A DNA stretch of 64,000 bases from Neocallimastix lanati (nom. inval.) (taxonomy: Eukaryota; Neocallimastigomycota; Neocallimastigomycetes; Neocallimastigales; Neocallimastigaceae). Below the pieces are notes generated by a model. It saw nothing but the letters and a program-made list of their open reading frames with translations, did no database searches and was not told where the DNA came from. Location: positions 658,501 to 722,500 of the forward strand of contig JACVTC010000022.1 of the NCBI GenBank assembly GCA_016946835.1, read 5' to 3'. Both the position numbers and the translations under genes were made by a program. Shown here piece by piece: positions 38,636-50,614 of the stretch. Position 1 is the stretch's first letter, and every line of letters begins with the position of its first letter.

Positions 38636-41600
38636 TATGGTTAGCAAAGGAGAGAAATGGATAGTACATCCATGATACTTTATATAGAATATATATCACG
38701 TGAATAATTTGTTACATATATAAGTTACACAAATTATTTAAAAGGATTATTAACATAAATTTATACAACAAAAAATAAACATATTAATATTATTCGATTG
38801 GTCCCATAAATTGATATTTTGAGATTATCTTTTAATTTTTTATAATAATATATTTGATATATTTTGTTTCTTTAGCAATAACCATATAGTCAACGTAGAG
38901 CCCAGTTATACATTTAAGTTTTAGTATGTACCGTATGTTTGAATGTGAATTGTTCAGCTTTTAATTATTTAAAATTTATTATTAATTAAAAATTATCATA
39001 TTGTTTCATACCAATGTCTACTATTCTACCTGATTGCTTAAAGCTAATCTAAGGCTTTATTAAGTTTCCAATATCCCCTCCCAAAGTTTATATCGCCTTT
39101 AGGAATGGTAGTGTGAATATTTTTATTGAGAGAAGCATTAAGATAAGTGGTCTTAGTATCAAATTGGAAGATGTCCCAGTGAAAAGAAACATATAATGCA
39201 AAAAAAAAAAAAAAAAAAAAGAGTTAAAGACAATCAATATTTAAAGTAGGGGAATAAGTATGGTTATAATCAATATCAATATTTCATTTTTTTTTTTTTT
39301 TTTTGACAGAAACCTCTGGCAACAAGAGACGAGCTTTGTATTTATAAATAAAATTATTACTGTCTTTTTTAGTGGCAAAAACTCATTTAGTTGAAATAAT
39401 GTTTTTTATTTGGAGGAACTTTTGAAACAAAAGTCATCATCTTATTTGAATATAAATTATTTTAGTTCATCTTTAAAATGGCATTAATCCAGTAATTTTT
39501 ATTGTTGTAACTAATTGTTTCATCATAAGTAGTTGGAGAATCAGAATAAAATAGATGTGATCATATAGATATCAATAGGATCTAACTTTTCTTCTAATGA
39601 TTCTAAGGATGGAGAGAACAACTGTTTTTGGGGAATCTGTAGAATTTGGAGGTAATGGACTTTTTCTGGAAGAACGGGTAAAATAAACTTCATCATTATT
39701 AATGATTATGACATCTATGACTTAACATTTTCATTATATTTAATAATATTTTGAGTCATAAGTAGATTGGTTATCTTTGGTATAAATTATCAGCATTTTT
39801 ACGGATTATTTGGTGATATTGATTGAATTTAATAAAATTAGAATTTTTGTAAAAAAAAAAAAAAAAAAACTTTATTAGTTAGAAAAGGATTTTAAGTATT
39901 AAAATTATTGGTCATCATTTAAAGAAATATTACAAGAGTCAAGGAGAATTATAGTATTGTCTGAAGCTTCACTTGAAGTATAATGATTAAAAGTATTATC
40001 ATTTTGCGTATTAGATGAATCAAGTCAATTATTGAAATTTTTAATAATTTTTTTTGAGAGTATGTTGGAATTTTGAAAAAATTTTATATTTTTATTATCA
40101 TTTGTTTTATAAAAAAAAAATTTTTTTTTTTATTATTAGAATTTTTTTTTTTTTTTTTTTTTTTTTTGAAAAATTTTTAGGATTCATAGTTTTATTAGAA
40201 AATTCAATAATTTTATGTCTATTATTAATAATTGTTGTAATGTTCATGCTTTTTATTATGATTTAAATGTTGAAGATTTAATGCAAAAAAATTATATTAT
40301 ATGAAGCTATGTTTTTTTTTTAGATGATTTTTATTTTGATCAATAGCTTTTTAGGAATTTTTGGATTAATTTTTGAAAAATTTTTAATTACTAAAATGTT
40401 TTTTTTTTTTTTTTTTTTTCTTCTTCTTCGTTTTTTTATCAAAATTGAAAATTTCTGTCATTATCCACGTTTTTTTTTTTTTTTTTTTTTTTTTATTTTA
40501 TTTTATTTTCTGTGATTAATTATATCAAACATGCTTTACAGCAAAATTCTAAAAGTTTTGCTGATAATTTAGCCTAATGTATGATGAGTGATTTTGCTTA
40601 ATTTCTAAGTGCATTATTAATTTTTTTTTTTTCTTCAGGTTTTCTATTTATTTCTGGGTAGTTTGGAGGAGAATATACCTTATCTATGCCATTTTCTTTA
40701 CAATATATATTTACTTTTTTTTTTTTTATATGTATATATATATTCTTTTCCTCCATCAAATTTAAATATGTTTATTGTATAATCCTTGAATTGATTTATT
40801 TGATTTATTTAAATATGTATAAAGAATTCTATCATTATATCTGGAGCTTCAGCCTTTGACTTTAGAGTAAATATCTAGACTTTACTTGAACTGAGATCTC
40901 CTCCTCATCTTAGAAATTTTTTTTATAGTCTATGTATGGAATAATTTTTTTTTTTTTTTTTTTTTTTTTTTATATTACGGTAAGTCTAGGTATTTAGGTA
41001 AAAAAAAAAAATTACTTTGGTAAAAATGACCTAATCTTCCCTTGCTGTATTTCGAATACATTGATTATTTAATTTCTCTACTGTTCATAGTAGCATTTCC
41101 TATTTTTTTTTATTTTTTTTTGTACTATTGAAATTTGGTATTTAAAAAGAAGGTTGACTTAAATTTAAATGATTAAGAAAGTATCTAGATTATTTTTTAT
41201 TCTTTTCCTATAATTTCAATCTTTATTTTTTCTCCATCAGAAGAATCAATTAATGATATAATTCCTGATTTTGCAAGTTCTTTACCACTAATAAGATTTT
41301 TTTTTTTCCAAAACATTTTTTAGAAAATATAAATTTTTTCAAGCTATATATATTATATTCATTATTTTTGAAACATTTCGTAAGACTCATATCCCTTCAA
41401 AATGGCAAATCGAATCATTTGCACATCACAATTTTTATTGATTCAATATTTGAAGTTATTACATAAATACATGTTGGTCTGTACCTGCATCATAAAAACC
41501 ATGTAACATTATCTATTATTTCTTTATTATGATTGATTGATTGACTGATGGATATAATCGATTGATTTTATTATGTATATCATTTTATTATCATTTGTGA

Positions 41601-41850
41601 AATAACCTCCAATAAATTTGTATTTCTCATTACTTTTTTTTTTTATATTAATTTTGTTTTCTCTTGTAAGTTAGTATCTCCCCTAGTATCTTCAAAATCA
41701 AAGTTTTCAAGTATAATTGCTGGTCATTAGTAGTAGTAGTCTTTACTTCTGGTGTATTTTAAAGTGATTTTATTGCTATAATTATTATAGTTTCTTGATT
41801 TTACTAAAATAATTTAATGATTGATTCTCTTGTTGCTGCCTGTGCCTCTC

Positions 41851-41889
<39 letters not shown>

Positions 41890-41997
41890 TTTTTTTTTTT
41901 TTTAAATAATTATTATCTCTGTTGTTGAGATTGAAATGTCATTCTTTTTGTGGAATGTCCGTTCAATATCGTATCCGGTGGGTAATAACTTTTATTA

Positions 41998-42034
<37 letters not shown>

Positions 42035-42790
42035 CACACTCTCTATTTAATTTTCTCTTATTGTTTATATTGAAGTTAGAAGGCTTTTTTTTTTTTTTTT
42101 TTGCTAAGGTAATCAATATTCCATGGGATCATCTTCATCTTTTTTTTTTTTTTTTTAAAAGTCATCCCAAATTTTCAATGTATAATCTTGCTAAAGATAT
42201 TTCTTTTAAGAGTGTCCCAAGTGTTTATCTGGATTACTATTCAAGTTGAATTGAACAATATTTTTGTAATTATCTGTTAGAATGCTATATAGGGTATTTT
42301 AATATCTCTTTTGTTTATAATATCCAATTCATTTTCTTCCATTTCGGTTCTATCGCTGGGATTGAGGGATTTTAAGTTGGTGGTAAAGTTCGTAATGTAC
42401 CCATTGGTTGCATTTATTTCTTATTACCTTTATAGAACATAAAATAAAGATTTCATCCTTTTAAATGACCAAATAATATCAGCTTTTAAAAAAAAAAAAC
42501 CCTTAAAACTATAAATTTTGGCAGAGTTTTTGAAAAAAAAGAAACTTCCTTTCCTTTGAAGCTGAACTTTCCGTGAAGGTGTTTAATCTTTAACTAAAGT
42601 AGTTTCTTGAGATTGGGCGAATTTTTTAAAAAAGAAACTTTTTGAATAATAGAATAGAACCAAAAAAGTGAGACTCTTAATCTGATATAGGTTATTTATA
42701 TATTTAATAATAATAATAATAATTATAATACGTTAAATATTCTGGTTAACAAGGAGAGAAGTGGACAGTACATTCATGATATTTTATAAA
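38636..42790 (-). mobile_element. Decayed Ty1/copia LTR retrotransposon
   Basis: On the minus strand, broken copia Pol segments occur in order. GAG-pre-integrase: NLISGKELAKSGIISLIDSS near 41310-41240. Integrase: SKAEAPDIMIEFF then FKDYTINIFKFDGGKE near 40870-40740, then KENGIDKVYSPPNYPEIN near 40700-40640. Reverse transcriptase: TKKDSNNFIYKYKARL near 39380-39320, then DIFQFDTKTTYLNASLNKNI and GYWKLNKALD*L*AIR near 39180-39030. Many stops, frameshifts and T-runs. Terminal-repeat-like segments match at the two ends: TGGTTAGCAAAGGAGAGAAA at 38638 and TGGTTAACAAGGAGAGAAGT at 42743, both continuing into GTACAT.CATGATA. The upstream repeat is interrupted by the SINE at 42953. No intact gene remains. 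Confidence 0.85.
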
Positions 42791-42952
42791 GAATTGATAT
42801 AAAACAAATATGTGTAGTAACATATTTGTATATTTAATATTAATTATTAAATATTAAATTTATATCTTTTTGATAATAATTATTTTATTTTATTTTATTT
42901 CAATATGTATTATTATAATTATAATAATTATAATACTTTATTTCATATAAAA

Positions 42953-43404
42953 CAAAACAAAACATAGACTTGCACATATGGGTACCCATCTCCCATATGG
43001 CCATACAGTTATTAATTAACTGTAAGGTGATGAGTTATTGGCATACTGTATCAGCTTCGCCGCTCTCAATCGTCGTTACACACTGCCCGGAGATGCATTC
43101 CTAACGTTCCTACATATATCTCTAATGACCACGAGCATCAGAACGGAACCATTAACTCCTCCCTAGTGGGTGTAATCATTGGCGATTGGAAATTTTACAA
43201 TCATCAAGGTCTATGCTTCAATTCAAAGCGTAGTATCAGGGTTGGGTGAAATAATCATCTGAGGGAAAGCCTTATGGACATCACGTGTGGTCTCATGATA
43301 TCCCAGGATAGAAACCTCATCCGATTATTTGGTGCCATGCCGAGGATTCGAACCCCGCCCTCTACAGTGACCTGTATCGTCCTAACCGACTGGACCAACA
43401 TGGC
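42953..43404 (-). mobile_element. tRNA-derived SINE, full length, with 14-bp target duplication
   Basis: A 452-bp GC-rich island is flanked by exact direct repeats TATTTCATATAAAA (42939-42952 and 43405-43418). On minus, its first 72 bases (43404-43333) fold like a tRNA: acceptor GCCATGT/GCATGGC, D stem GTCC/GGAC, A box TGGTCCAGTCGG, T arm with B box GGTTCGAATCC (43354-43344), discriminator A, then an encoded CCA. The anticodon arm is distorted (TACAG-GTCA-CTGTA). A ~370-bp unrelated body follows, ending in a GTTTTGTTTTG tail. The clean duplication and intact promoter boxes suggest a fairly young insertion, in the upstream terminal repeat of the copia element. No protein is encoded. Confidence 0.92.
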
Positions 43405-43418
43405 TATTTCATATAAAA

Positions 43419-43687
43419 TTTATATATTTCTATATATTAGAATATATAATTAATATATTACCTATTTCTTATAAATAGATTAGATTATTTATATTAGAAA
43501 TAGAGAACTCTCTTGTAAATTTTTAGGAATTAGAATTATTATTTTAATTGTACGAATATTATAATTTTATTAATAAAATTTACTAAACTACCATTATTTA
43601 AAACCCATTGCTTATAAATTATTGCACATAAAAGTCCCGCATATCAAGAATGAATATCACCTGACTATATTTATTACATATATGTAA

Positions 43688-43723
<36 letters not shown>

Positions 43724-43890
43724 TATTTAAAATATTTGTTTATATAAATTTATACCGCATATAATAAACGTATCAACTAATTTATATAAAGCATAAATAC
43801 TCTTTAATAAATTTCAAAATAAATAAAAATATAAGATAATATGAATAAATATATAATATAATTATTAGGTAGTTATCAATAATATTATTT

Positions 43891-43939
<49 letters not shown>

Positions 43940-44100
43940 ATTCTTTTTCATTGAATAGATAGGAACAGAATTTTAATATGATATTGATTTTATATTATTT
44001 GAAAATATTAACTTTATATTATAAATTAATAATTTATATATTAATTGATATAAAACTAAATGTGTAGCAACATATTCATTAATATATACGAAACACAAAA
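43419..44100 (-). mobile_element. Fragments of copia terminal repeats
   Basis: Two stretches resemble the copia ends: ATATCACCTGACTATATTTA + TTACATATATGTAAGTT at 43665-43690 matches 38693-38730 (ATATATCACGTGAATAATTT + GTTACATATATAAGTT). TTGATATAAAACTAAATGTG + TAGCAACATATTCA near 44044 matches 42790-42832. They imply one terminal repeat split by later insertions, or several nested solo repeats. The order cannot be settled by eye. Confidence 0.5.
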
Positions 44101-44289
44101 AAACATTTTATAAGAATAATTTAATTTTTTTTTTAAAGAAAACTTTTAATTCATTTTATTAAAATATAAAATTATATTTATTAATAATTAAAAGCTATAA
44201 TAATTTAAATATTAATCTTTAGTGTTTTTAATAATTAATTTTAATTACCTTAAATTAATAATTTTACAAAGGATTTTAATTATATAGAA

Positions 44290-44675
44290 ATTTTTAAAAC
44301 TACTTTTAATGCTACTCAACAACAGATTGAAACTGCAGCTAAATTAGCGAATGCTCATGACTTTATTATGAATTTACCAAATGGCTATCAAACGAGTACA
44401 GGGAGAAAGAGGATTACAACTGAGTGGTGGACAAAAACAATGGATTTTTATTGTACGTGCCCTTATCACTAACCCAAAAATTTTATTATGAGATGAAGCT
44501 ACTTCAGCATTGGATGATCAATCAGAAAAAAATCGTTCAAGTTGCGTTAGATTCCATCCGTTCTGGAAGAACAACTGTTGTTATCGCTCACCGTTTAAGT
44601 ACAATTAAAAATGCGGACACTATTATTGTTATGAATCAAGGATTGATCGTTGAAACTGGTAACCATTATGATTTA

Positions 44676-44708
<33 letters not shown>

Positions 44709-46507
44709 AATCTATTATAATCTTATTCAAAACCAGGATCTATCTTTAATGGTGCTACTCAACCCCTTCTTGCGTATTTTGTTGCTTCGGCATTGAATAT
44801 ATTTAATCAACGTGGACAAGAATTATTAGATAAAGGTCATTTCTGGGGTTATATGTTTATATTATTGGGATTGTTTAATTTTATATCCTAGTATCTTCAA
44901 CATACTTATTTTTCGATAGCCAGTGAATATTTATCCTATTTTTTCCGTAAAGAAATGTATGATTCTATGATTCAACAAGAAGTTGCTTTCTTTGACATGA
45001 ATACCACTAACGCTGTTATTGATAATAAAAATAAAATAATAAATAAGAATAAATCTGCAGCTACTACACCTTCATATCCACCAAGAGGAAGTACTGGTTT
45101 ATTAACAGCCAAATTAACAATTGAAGCTAATTCAATTCAAGATTTAAAAACAGCGTTAGGTTCTATCATAGAAAATATAACGACTGTTATTGTCGGATTT
45201 ATTATAGCTTTTTTGAATAGCTGGAAATTTTCATTATTTTTAGTTATCATGATACCTTTCCTTTTGGTTGGTTACCCTTCTTCAATCAAATGCTAGCAAA
45301 AAAAAATATGATGTTAGACGGAGTATATTACAGGATAGCACTAATATCATAATTGGAATCTTTAACAAATATTAAAACTATTTATGCTCTTAATTTACAA
45401 GATTGCTTTACTACCTTATACTATAAAAAAAATTATTATCAGTAGCCTTGAAATTGGTTTTAGTAACGCTATTACTTTTGTGGTTTATCTTCTTGGTTTC
45501 TACTTTGGAGTAGTATTTATGAAGAATGACCAAATTCAATTTGTCCATTTGTTCCGAGTTTTAATGGTAATTATATTTTCAACTCAAGCGGTTGGAAGAA
45601 CCAGTTCAGCTGCTCTCGATTACAACAAAGCAGTCGGATCTTTTATCAATATTTTAAAAATTATCGATCGTCGTTCAAAAATTTGATGCGGATGATCCAA
45701 ATGGAATTTTATCAAAACGAATCAATTAAGGGTGACATGTCATCCAGCAATATCCTCTTTGCTTATCCATCTCGTCCAAAGGTTGTTGTTCTCCGATTAG
45801 GCCATGAGCAGATATCAATACCAGCTGGAAAAAAAAACTAGCTATTGTTGGAAGTTCGGGTTCTGGAAAGAGTACTCTTATTGGTTTATTATTACGATGG
45901 TATGACGCTCAGCGAGGTGACATTAAAATTGATTCTAATAAAAATACAGACTATAATATTAAGTGGTTACGTAGTTAAATAGGTATTATTGTTAATCAAG
46001 AACCTTGTCTCTTCTCTTCAATATTTCTATCAAAGAAAATATTCGTTCCGGTAAAGATGATGCCACAGATGAAGAGATAGTCGATGCAGCTAAGAAAGCA
46101 AATATTCATGATTTTGTTATGTTCATTCCTGAAAAATATAATACTTTTATAGTTGGACGTATTGGAACTACTCAAATAAGTGGAGGTCAAAAACAATGTA
46201 TTGCTATTGCTCGTGCAATAATTCGTAATCCTTTGATTTTATTATTAGATGAGGCAACTTCAGCATTAGATGCAGAATCGGAATTAGTAATTAAACAAGC
46301 ATTAGAAGAAGTCTCAGAAGGTTGTACAACAATAACTATTGCTCATCGTTTATCAACAATTAAAAATGAAGATGTTATTGTTGTTATGAAAGAAGGTAAA
46401 CTAGTGGAACAAGGTAATCATGAAGAACTAATATCTAAAAAAAAGGTGAATATTATGAAATGGTTTTAGCGGGTGAAGCTAATATTCCCTATTCACCACC
46501 CAATTAA
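44290..46507 (+). pseudogene. Dead ABCB/MDR-type ABC transporter, 5'-truncated
   Basis: Readable pieces follow the second two-thirds of a full P-glycoprotein-like transporter. NBD1 tail: [15 protein letters not shown], signature LSGGQKQW, Walker B broken as [11 protein letters not shown]-loop IAHRLSTI (to about 44700). TMD2: 44730-45690, including SATTPSYPPRGSTGLLTAKL-type and WKFSLFLVIMIPFLLVG segments. NBD2: Walker [10 protein letters not shown] near 45860, signature ISGGQKQC, Walker [14 protein letters not shown]-loop IAHRLSTI (46005-46469). True C-terminus [20 protein letters not shown] ends at 46507 after a frameshift in an A-run. At least six frameshifts or stops (one in a 27-A run after DLI) and loss of TMD1 and Walker A of NBD1 rule out function. 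Family members export drugs or peptides. Confidence 0.92.
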
Positions 46508-46802
46508 ACATATTTCTATTTGTAAAATTTTAATAGTATAAAATTAAATAATAAAATAAAATTATATAAATATGAAATAATAAAATAATAATAAATAAAA
46601 TATAAACAATAATAAATATAAAATAAAAAATAAAATATGATAAATAAAATATGATAAATAAAAAAAGAATAAATAATAAATAATAAATAATAAATAAAAA
46701 ATAATAAATAAAAAATAAAAAATAAAAAATAAAAAATAAAAATAAAAATAAAAAAAAAAAAAAAATACTAAAAAGTATATTAAATTAAAATTACTAGAAA
46801 AA

Positions 46803-46833
<31 letters not shown>

Positions 46834-47434
46834 TTAATTAATAACATATATATTAGATTTATTTTTTTAATATTAATTCTATTATTTTTTTTTATTATAT
46901 ATATTTATTTTATTAAAAATGTATTATATTAATTTATAATTTTTTTTTTGTATTTATTATATATTATTATATTAATTCTTTTTCTTTATTAAAAATTCAT
47001 TATGAATTTTCATATTTACTATATATTTTTTTTATATTTATTTAATTATTATCATATTTATATGTTTCATATTATTATAATCACAAAACATTATTTTTAT
47101 TATGATATATTATGATATTTGACATGATATTCCATAGCGATATTATTTATAATTAATTTTTATTATAATAAATTAGTCCTTTAAATTATATTTATTAAAA
47201 ATATATTAGATATTTTTTAATTTTTATTTACTTATATATATATATATATATTTTTATACATTTTTTTACAAAAATATTATTTAAATTTTTTTTTTTTTTC
47301 TTTTTTTAATTGGAATTTTAACTAAAATTTTTTAAAAACAAAAAGACAAATTTTTATGAAATAAATATGATCAAATTATTTAATTACAATAGCTGTTTAT
47401 TTTTTTTTTATAATATGTATAATTTTTTTATTTA

Positions 47435-47465
<31 letters not shown>

Positions 47466-48009
47466 TAAATGGTATTATTTATAATATTTTTTTCTTCTTT
47501 TTATTATAAATTATTATTATTATTATTATTATTATTATTTTTACTTTACAACGTTATATTAAATGAATTAAAATTTTATTATTATTACTGTATTAAATAT
47601 TAATTTTTAACAAAAAAAAAAAAAAAAAAATATAATATAAAATAAAAAAAAATAAAAATTATTTATTTACTATTATATATTATTTAAACGAAATAAAAAA
47701 TAAGAAAAGATACTAATATAAAATTAAAAAAATAAAATAAAATAAAATAAAATAAAGTTTTAATTATTAATTTATGTCTTTTATAATAAATAATTACTAT
47801 TATTTTTATTACTAATATATATATATATAAAATAAGAAAAAGAAAATGTATTAATTTATGGTTTTTTTTTATAATAAATAATTACTATTATTTTTTTATT
47901 ATTTTTTTATTATTTTTATTATTAATTTTTTTTTTTTCTTTATATTATTATATTAAATTATTATCTATTATTAATGACTAATTAATTATTATTTTTTTTT
48001 ATATATCTT
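46508..48009. other. AT-rich intergenic region
   Basis: Downstream of both the ABC pseudogene and the convergent CAP gene. It contains TAAATAA-type microsatellites (46650-46770), AT and ATT runs. A duplicated segment TATGTCTTTTATAATAAATA / TATGGTTTTTTTTTATAATA + ATTACTATTATTTTT lies near 47770 and 47860. No gene seen. Confidence 0.6.
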
Positions 48010-50614
48010 TTAATTATAAGACTCCAATAAATCATCTAAAACAAGGTTATGATATTCATCTGATTTTAATTTTTGTTGATTAAAAATTTGTGTTGGTTCA
48101 TGTCCAGGACGTGGTTTTCTTCCACTCAATGAACGTTTTCTTTGCATTCTTGGCGGTCCAACTTGTGGTGATGGCATCGCCCTCTGTGTTGGAGTTGGAG
48201 GTACTCTTACATTACTGCTATTATTATTTCTTGATGATGGACTGCGACTACGGCTACGGCTACGGCTACGACTACGACTACGATTATGTCCAGGACTATT
48301 ACTACGGCTACGACTACGATTACGTCCAGGACTATCACCACGGCTACGACTACGACTATGACTACGACTACGGCTTCGACTTTTTCTTGAAGTACTCTGT
48401 TCAGAGTTATTATAACAATAATCATTATTATTATTATTACTACTACTACTGTTATTATTTTGTGATGATGTATTATTATATACATTATTATTTCTATTTA
48501 TTCCACTATGAGTACTACTTTGACTTAAACTACGTTTACGTCTTGGGAGTAAAACTGAATCCATTGAAGATTGATATTTATGATGAATTCTTCCGGAGGA
48601 TGAAGTACTACTACTTTGTGAGGAAGAACGTTCTCTTGTAGTCATTTTTTGACGTAGAGGTAGAGGAGGCTGTACATCAGGATTGATAACAGTTAACTTC
48701 TTTCTATTAGCACCCATTAATGGGGCTGTTTCACTGTTATTACTAAAACTGTAAATACTACTTTTACTAGTAGAATGATAATCCAGTATGGAATCACTTC
48801 CTTTTCTTTCTCTTATGAGGGGACTTTGATAAGTCCTTAAAAGTGGACGACTTTCACTAGCATCTGTATTCGAAGATGTTTTACTCTGTGAAATAAATTG
48901 TTCATATTTATCTAAATTATTCATTTTTTCAATAATATCTAAATCATAAGCTGGAACTGGTAAAGCCTTTTTATTTTGTGGATATACATCATTCATATTA
49001 TTCATATAATCTTTATTCTTACCATGACCTAATGTAGAAAATGATAATTTACGATAGGATTTACGTTTCAATGAAGCAAAACTAAATATACTTTTCTTAC
49101 TTTCAGAAGGTTTATCATAAAAGTTATAATTAATAGTATTGTTGTTGTTATTACTATTATAATCATCAATATTATCATAGTTATCTACATTAAATTTATA
49201 AAGAACATCATTATCTGAAATTCGTATATTAACATCATTATAAATATCACCACTTGATTTACTACGTTTAAATGGACCAATTCCTGCCATTGGCTTTTTG
49301 AAATGACGACCAAGTGTTGCTGAAGTTTTACTTCTTTCAATAATTTTACGACCTAATGTTGATGTTCCATTACTAACTTTTACTGTTAATTTCTTTGTAA
49401 TTTTTGTTAATTCCTTTTGTTGCATTGAAATTTGACGACATAATTTTTGATATTTTTCTGGCTTCTTCTTCTTTACGTAGAGTAATGCAAATGCACTACT
49501 AGCAACTGTACCTCCTAATACAACTAATATGATACCACCATTACCATCATCTTCTGCAACAACATCAACACCTTTTCCAATACTATTTTCATCATTGTCA
49601 TTATCTCCATTATCAGTTTCATTATTTGTGTTATTACCATTTTCATTAACATTTTCATTAATACTATTTGGATCATTTGGAATATCTCCATCATTATTTG
49701 AATTATTTGGATTATTTGTAATATCAGAATTATCTTCATTATTAATTCCACCTGTTGTATTATTATTATTACTATTATTATTAGTTTCATCACCACTTGT
49801 TGTTGTTGGCTTGGTACTAGATGTTTTTGCTACATTTGGTTTAGTTTTAATATTTGGTCTTTCAACAGTAGTTGAACTATAACTATATACAGTGTAACCA
49901 ATAATATTTCCACTATATTAAAAAATAAAATAAAACAAAATGAAAATAAAAATTATTAATAAATTAATTTAATAATTTTTATAGATAATAATTATTTAAT
50001 ATAAATAAATTTAATAATTAAATGTTTTAAAAAAAAAAAAACTTACATTTCATATCTACAAACTAAATTATATGGTTGAGATAAATTATCACAGTAGGCT
50101 TGACCACAACCTACTTTAGTATTAGCAGCCCATACAATTTGTGTGTAATGGCCAAAACTATGACTTCCAGGATACTTTTTACGATAGGAATCACTGCGTT
50201 CAAATAATTCTCTTTCATCTTCCCAAAGTTTATAAAGTCTTTCAACATCATTATACGTTGCTGTACCTAAATTTTCACCCATAACACCAGAGTGAACTAA
50301 ACCATGACATTCTTCTGCATAATCCTTTAATTATTAAATAGTAATAATAACAATAATATATAATATTAATATAATATTATTATATACATTCACATAATTT
50401 ATTATATTATAAGAAATAAAAAAAAATATATATATATAATATTAATTAAAAAAGAAAAAAAAAAAAGATTAAAAATAATTACTTGTGCTTCAGCTGCTAA
50501 AGTTGAACTCCAATAAAGCGGTTGCATATTAGTAGCTTCAACATCTTCACGAGTTTTACGATGAAGATACAATAAAGCATCTTTCTGTTCAGAAGTTAAT
50601 GCTGCATTAACCAT
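48010..50614 (-). CDS. CAP/PR-1 domain membrane protein with RS-rich cytosolic tail
   Basis: Three exons, 50614-50483, 50324-50047 and 49912-48010, with introns of 158 and 134 bp (GTAATT...AAAG; GTAAGT...ATAG). They give 770 residues in one frame. Residues ~5-143 are a CAP (SCP/PR-1) domain: ALTSEQKDALLYLHRKTRED, HS...GENL, GHYTQIVW (102-109), GCG...C, YNLVCRYE. Residues ~144-262 are an Asn/Thr-rich, probably glycosylated, stalk. Residues 263-283 (GIILVVLGGTVASSAFALLYV) are a transmembrane segment followed by KKKK. The tail (284-770) holds Ser-rich and basic stretches, PPLPLR (~552, a class II SH3-ligand pattern) and a block of SRSRSRS repeats (~645-698). Topology needs a signal peptide, which this start lacks. 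The frame stays open upstream to an ATG at 50920 with a hydrophobic start (MFYIYLFLLLVC), so a 5' exon or longer start is likely. Function unknown; CAP proteins are usually secreted sterol-binding or host-interaction proteins. Confidence 0.88.

Noticed and set aside
41913-42249. Small ORFs on both strands
   Set aside because: Poly-Lys/poly-Phe from homopolymers inside the decayed copia element.
43330-43404. A functional tRNA gene
   Set aside because: The CCA is encoded, the anticodon arm is distorted and the block lies inside a unit with target-site duplications; better explained as a SINE head.
48090-48641. Plus-strand ORF of 183 residues rich in Tyr/Asp/Gly (YDYDYGYG)
   Set aside because: It is the antisense frame of the RS-repeat codons of the CAP gene.
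49524-49882. ORFs on both strands with Ile/Met or Ser/Leu bias
   Set aside because: Shadow frames of the Asn/Thr-rich stalk exon of the CAP gene.
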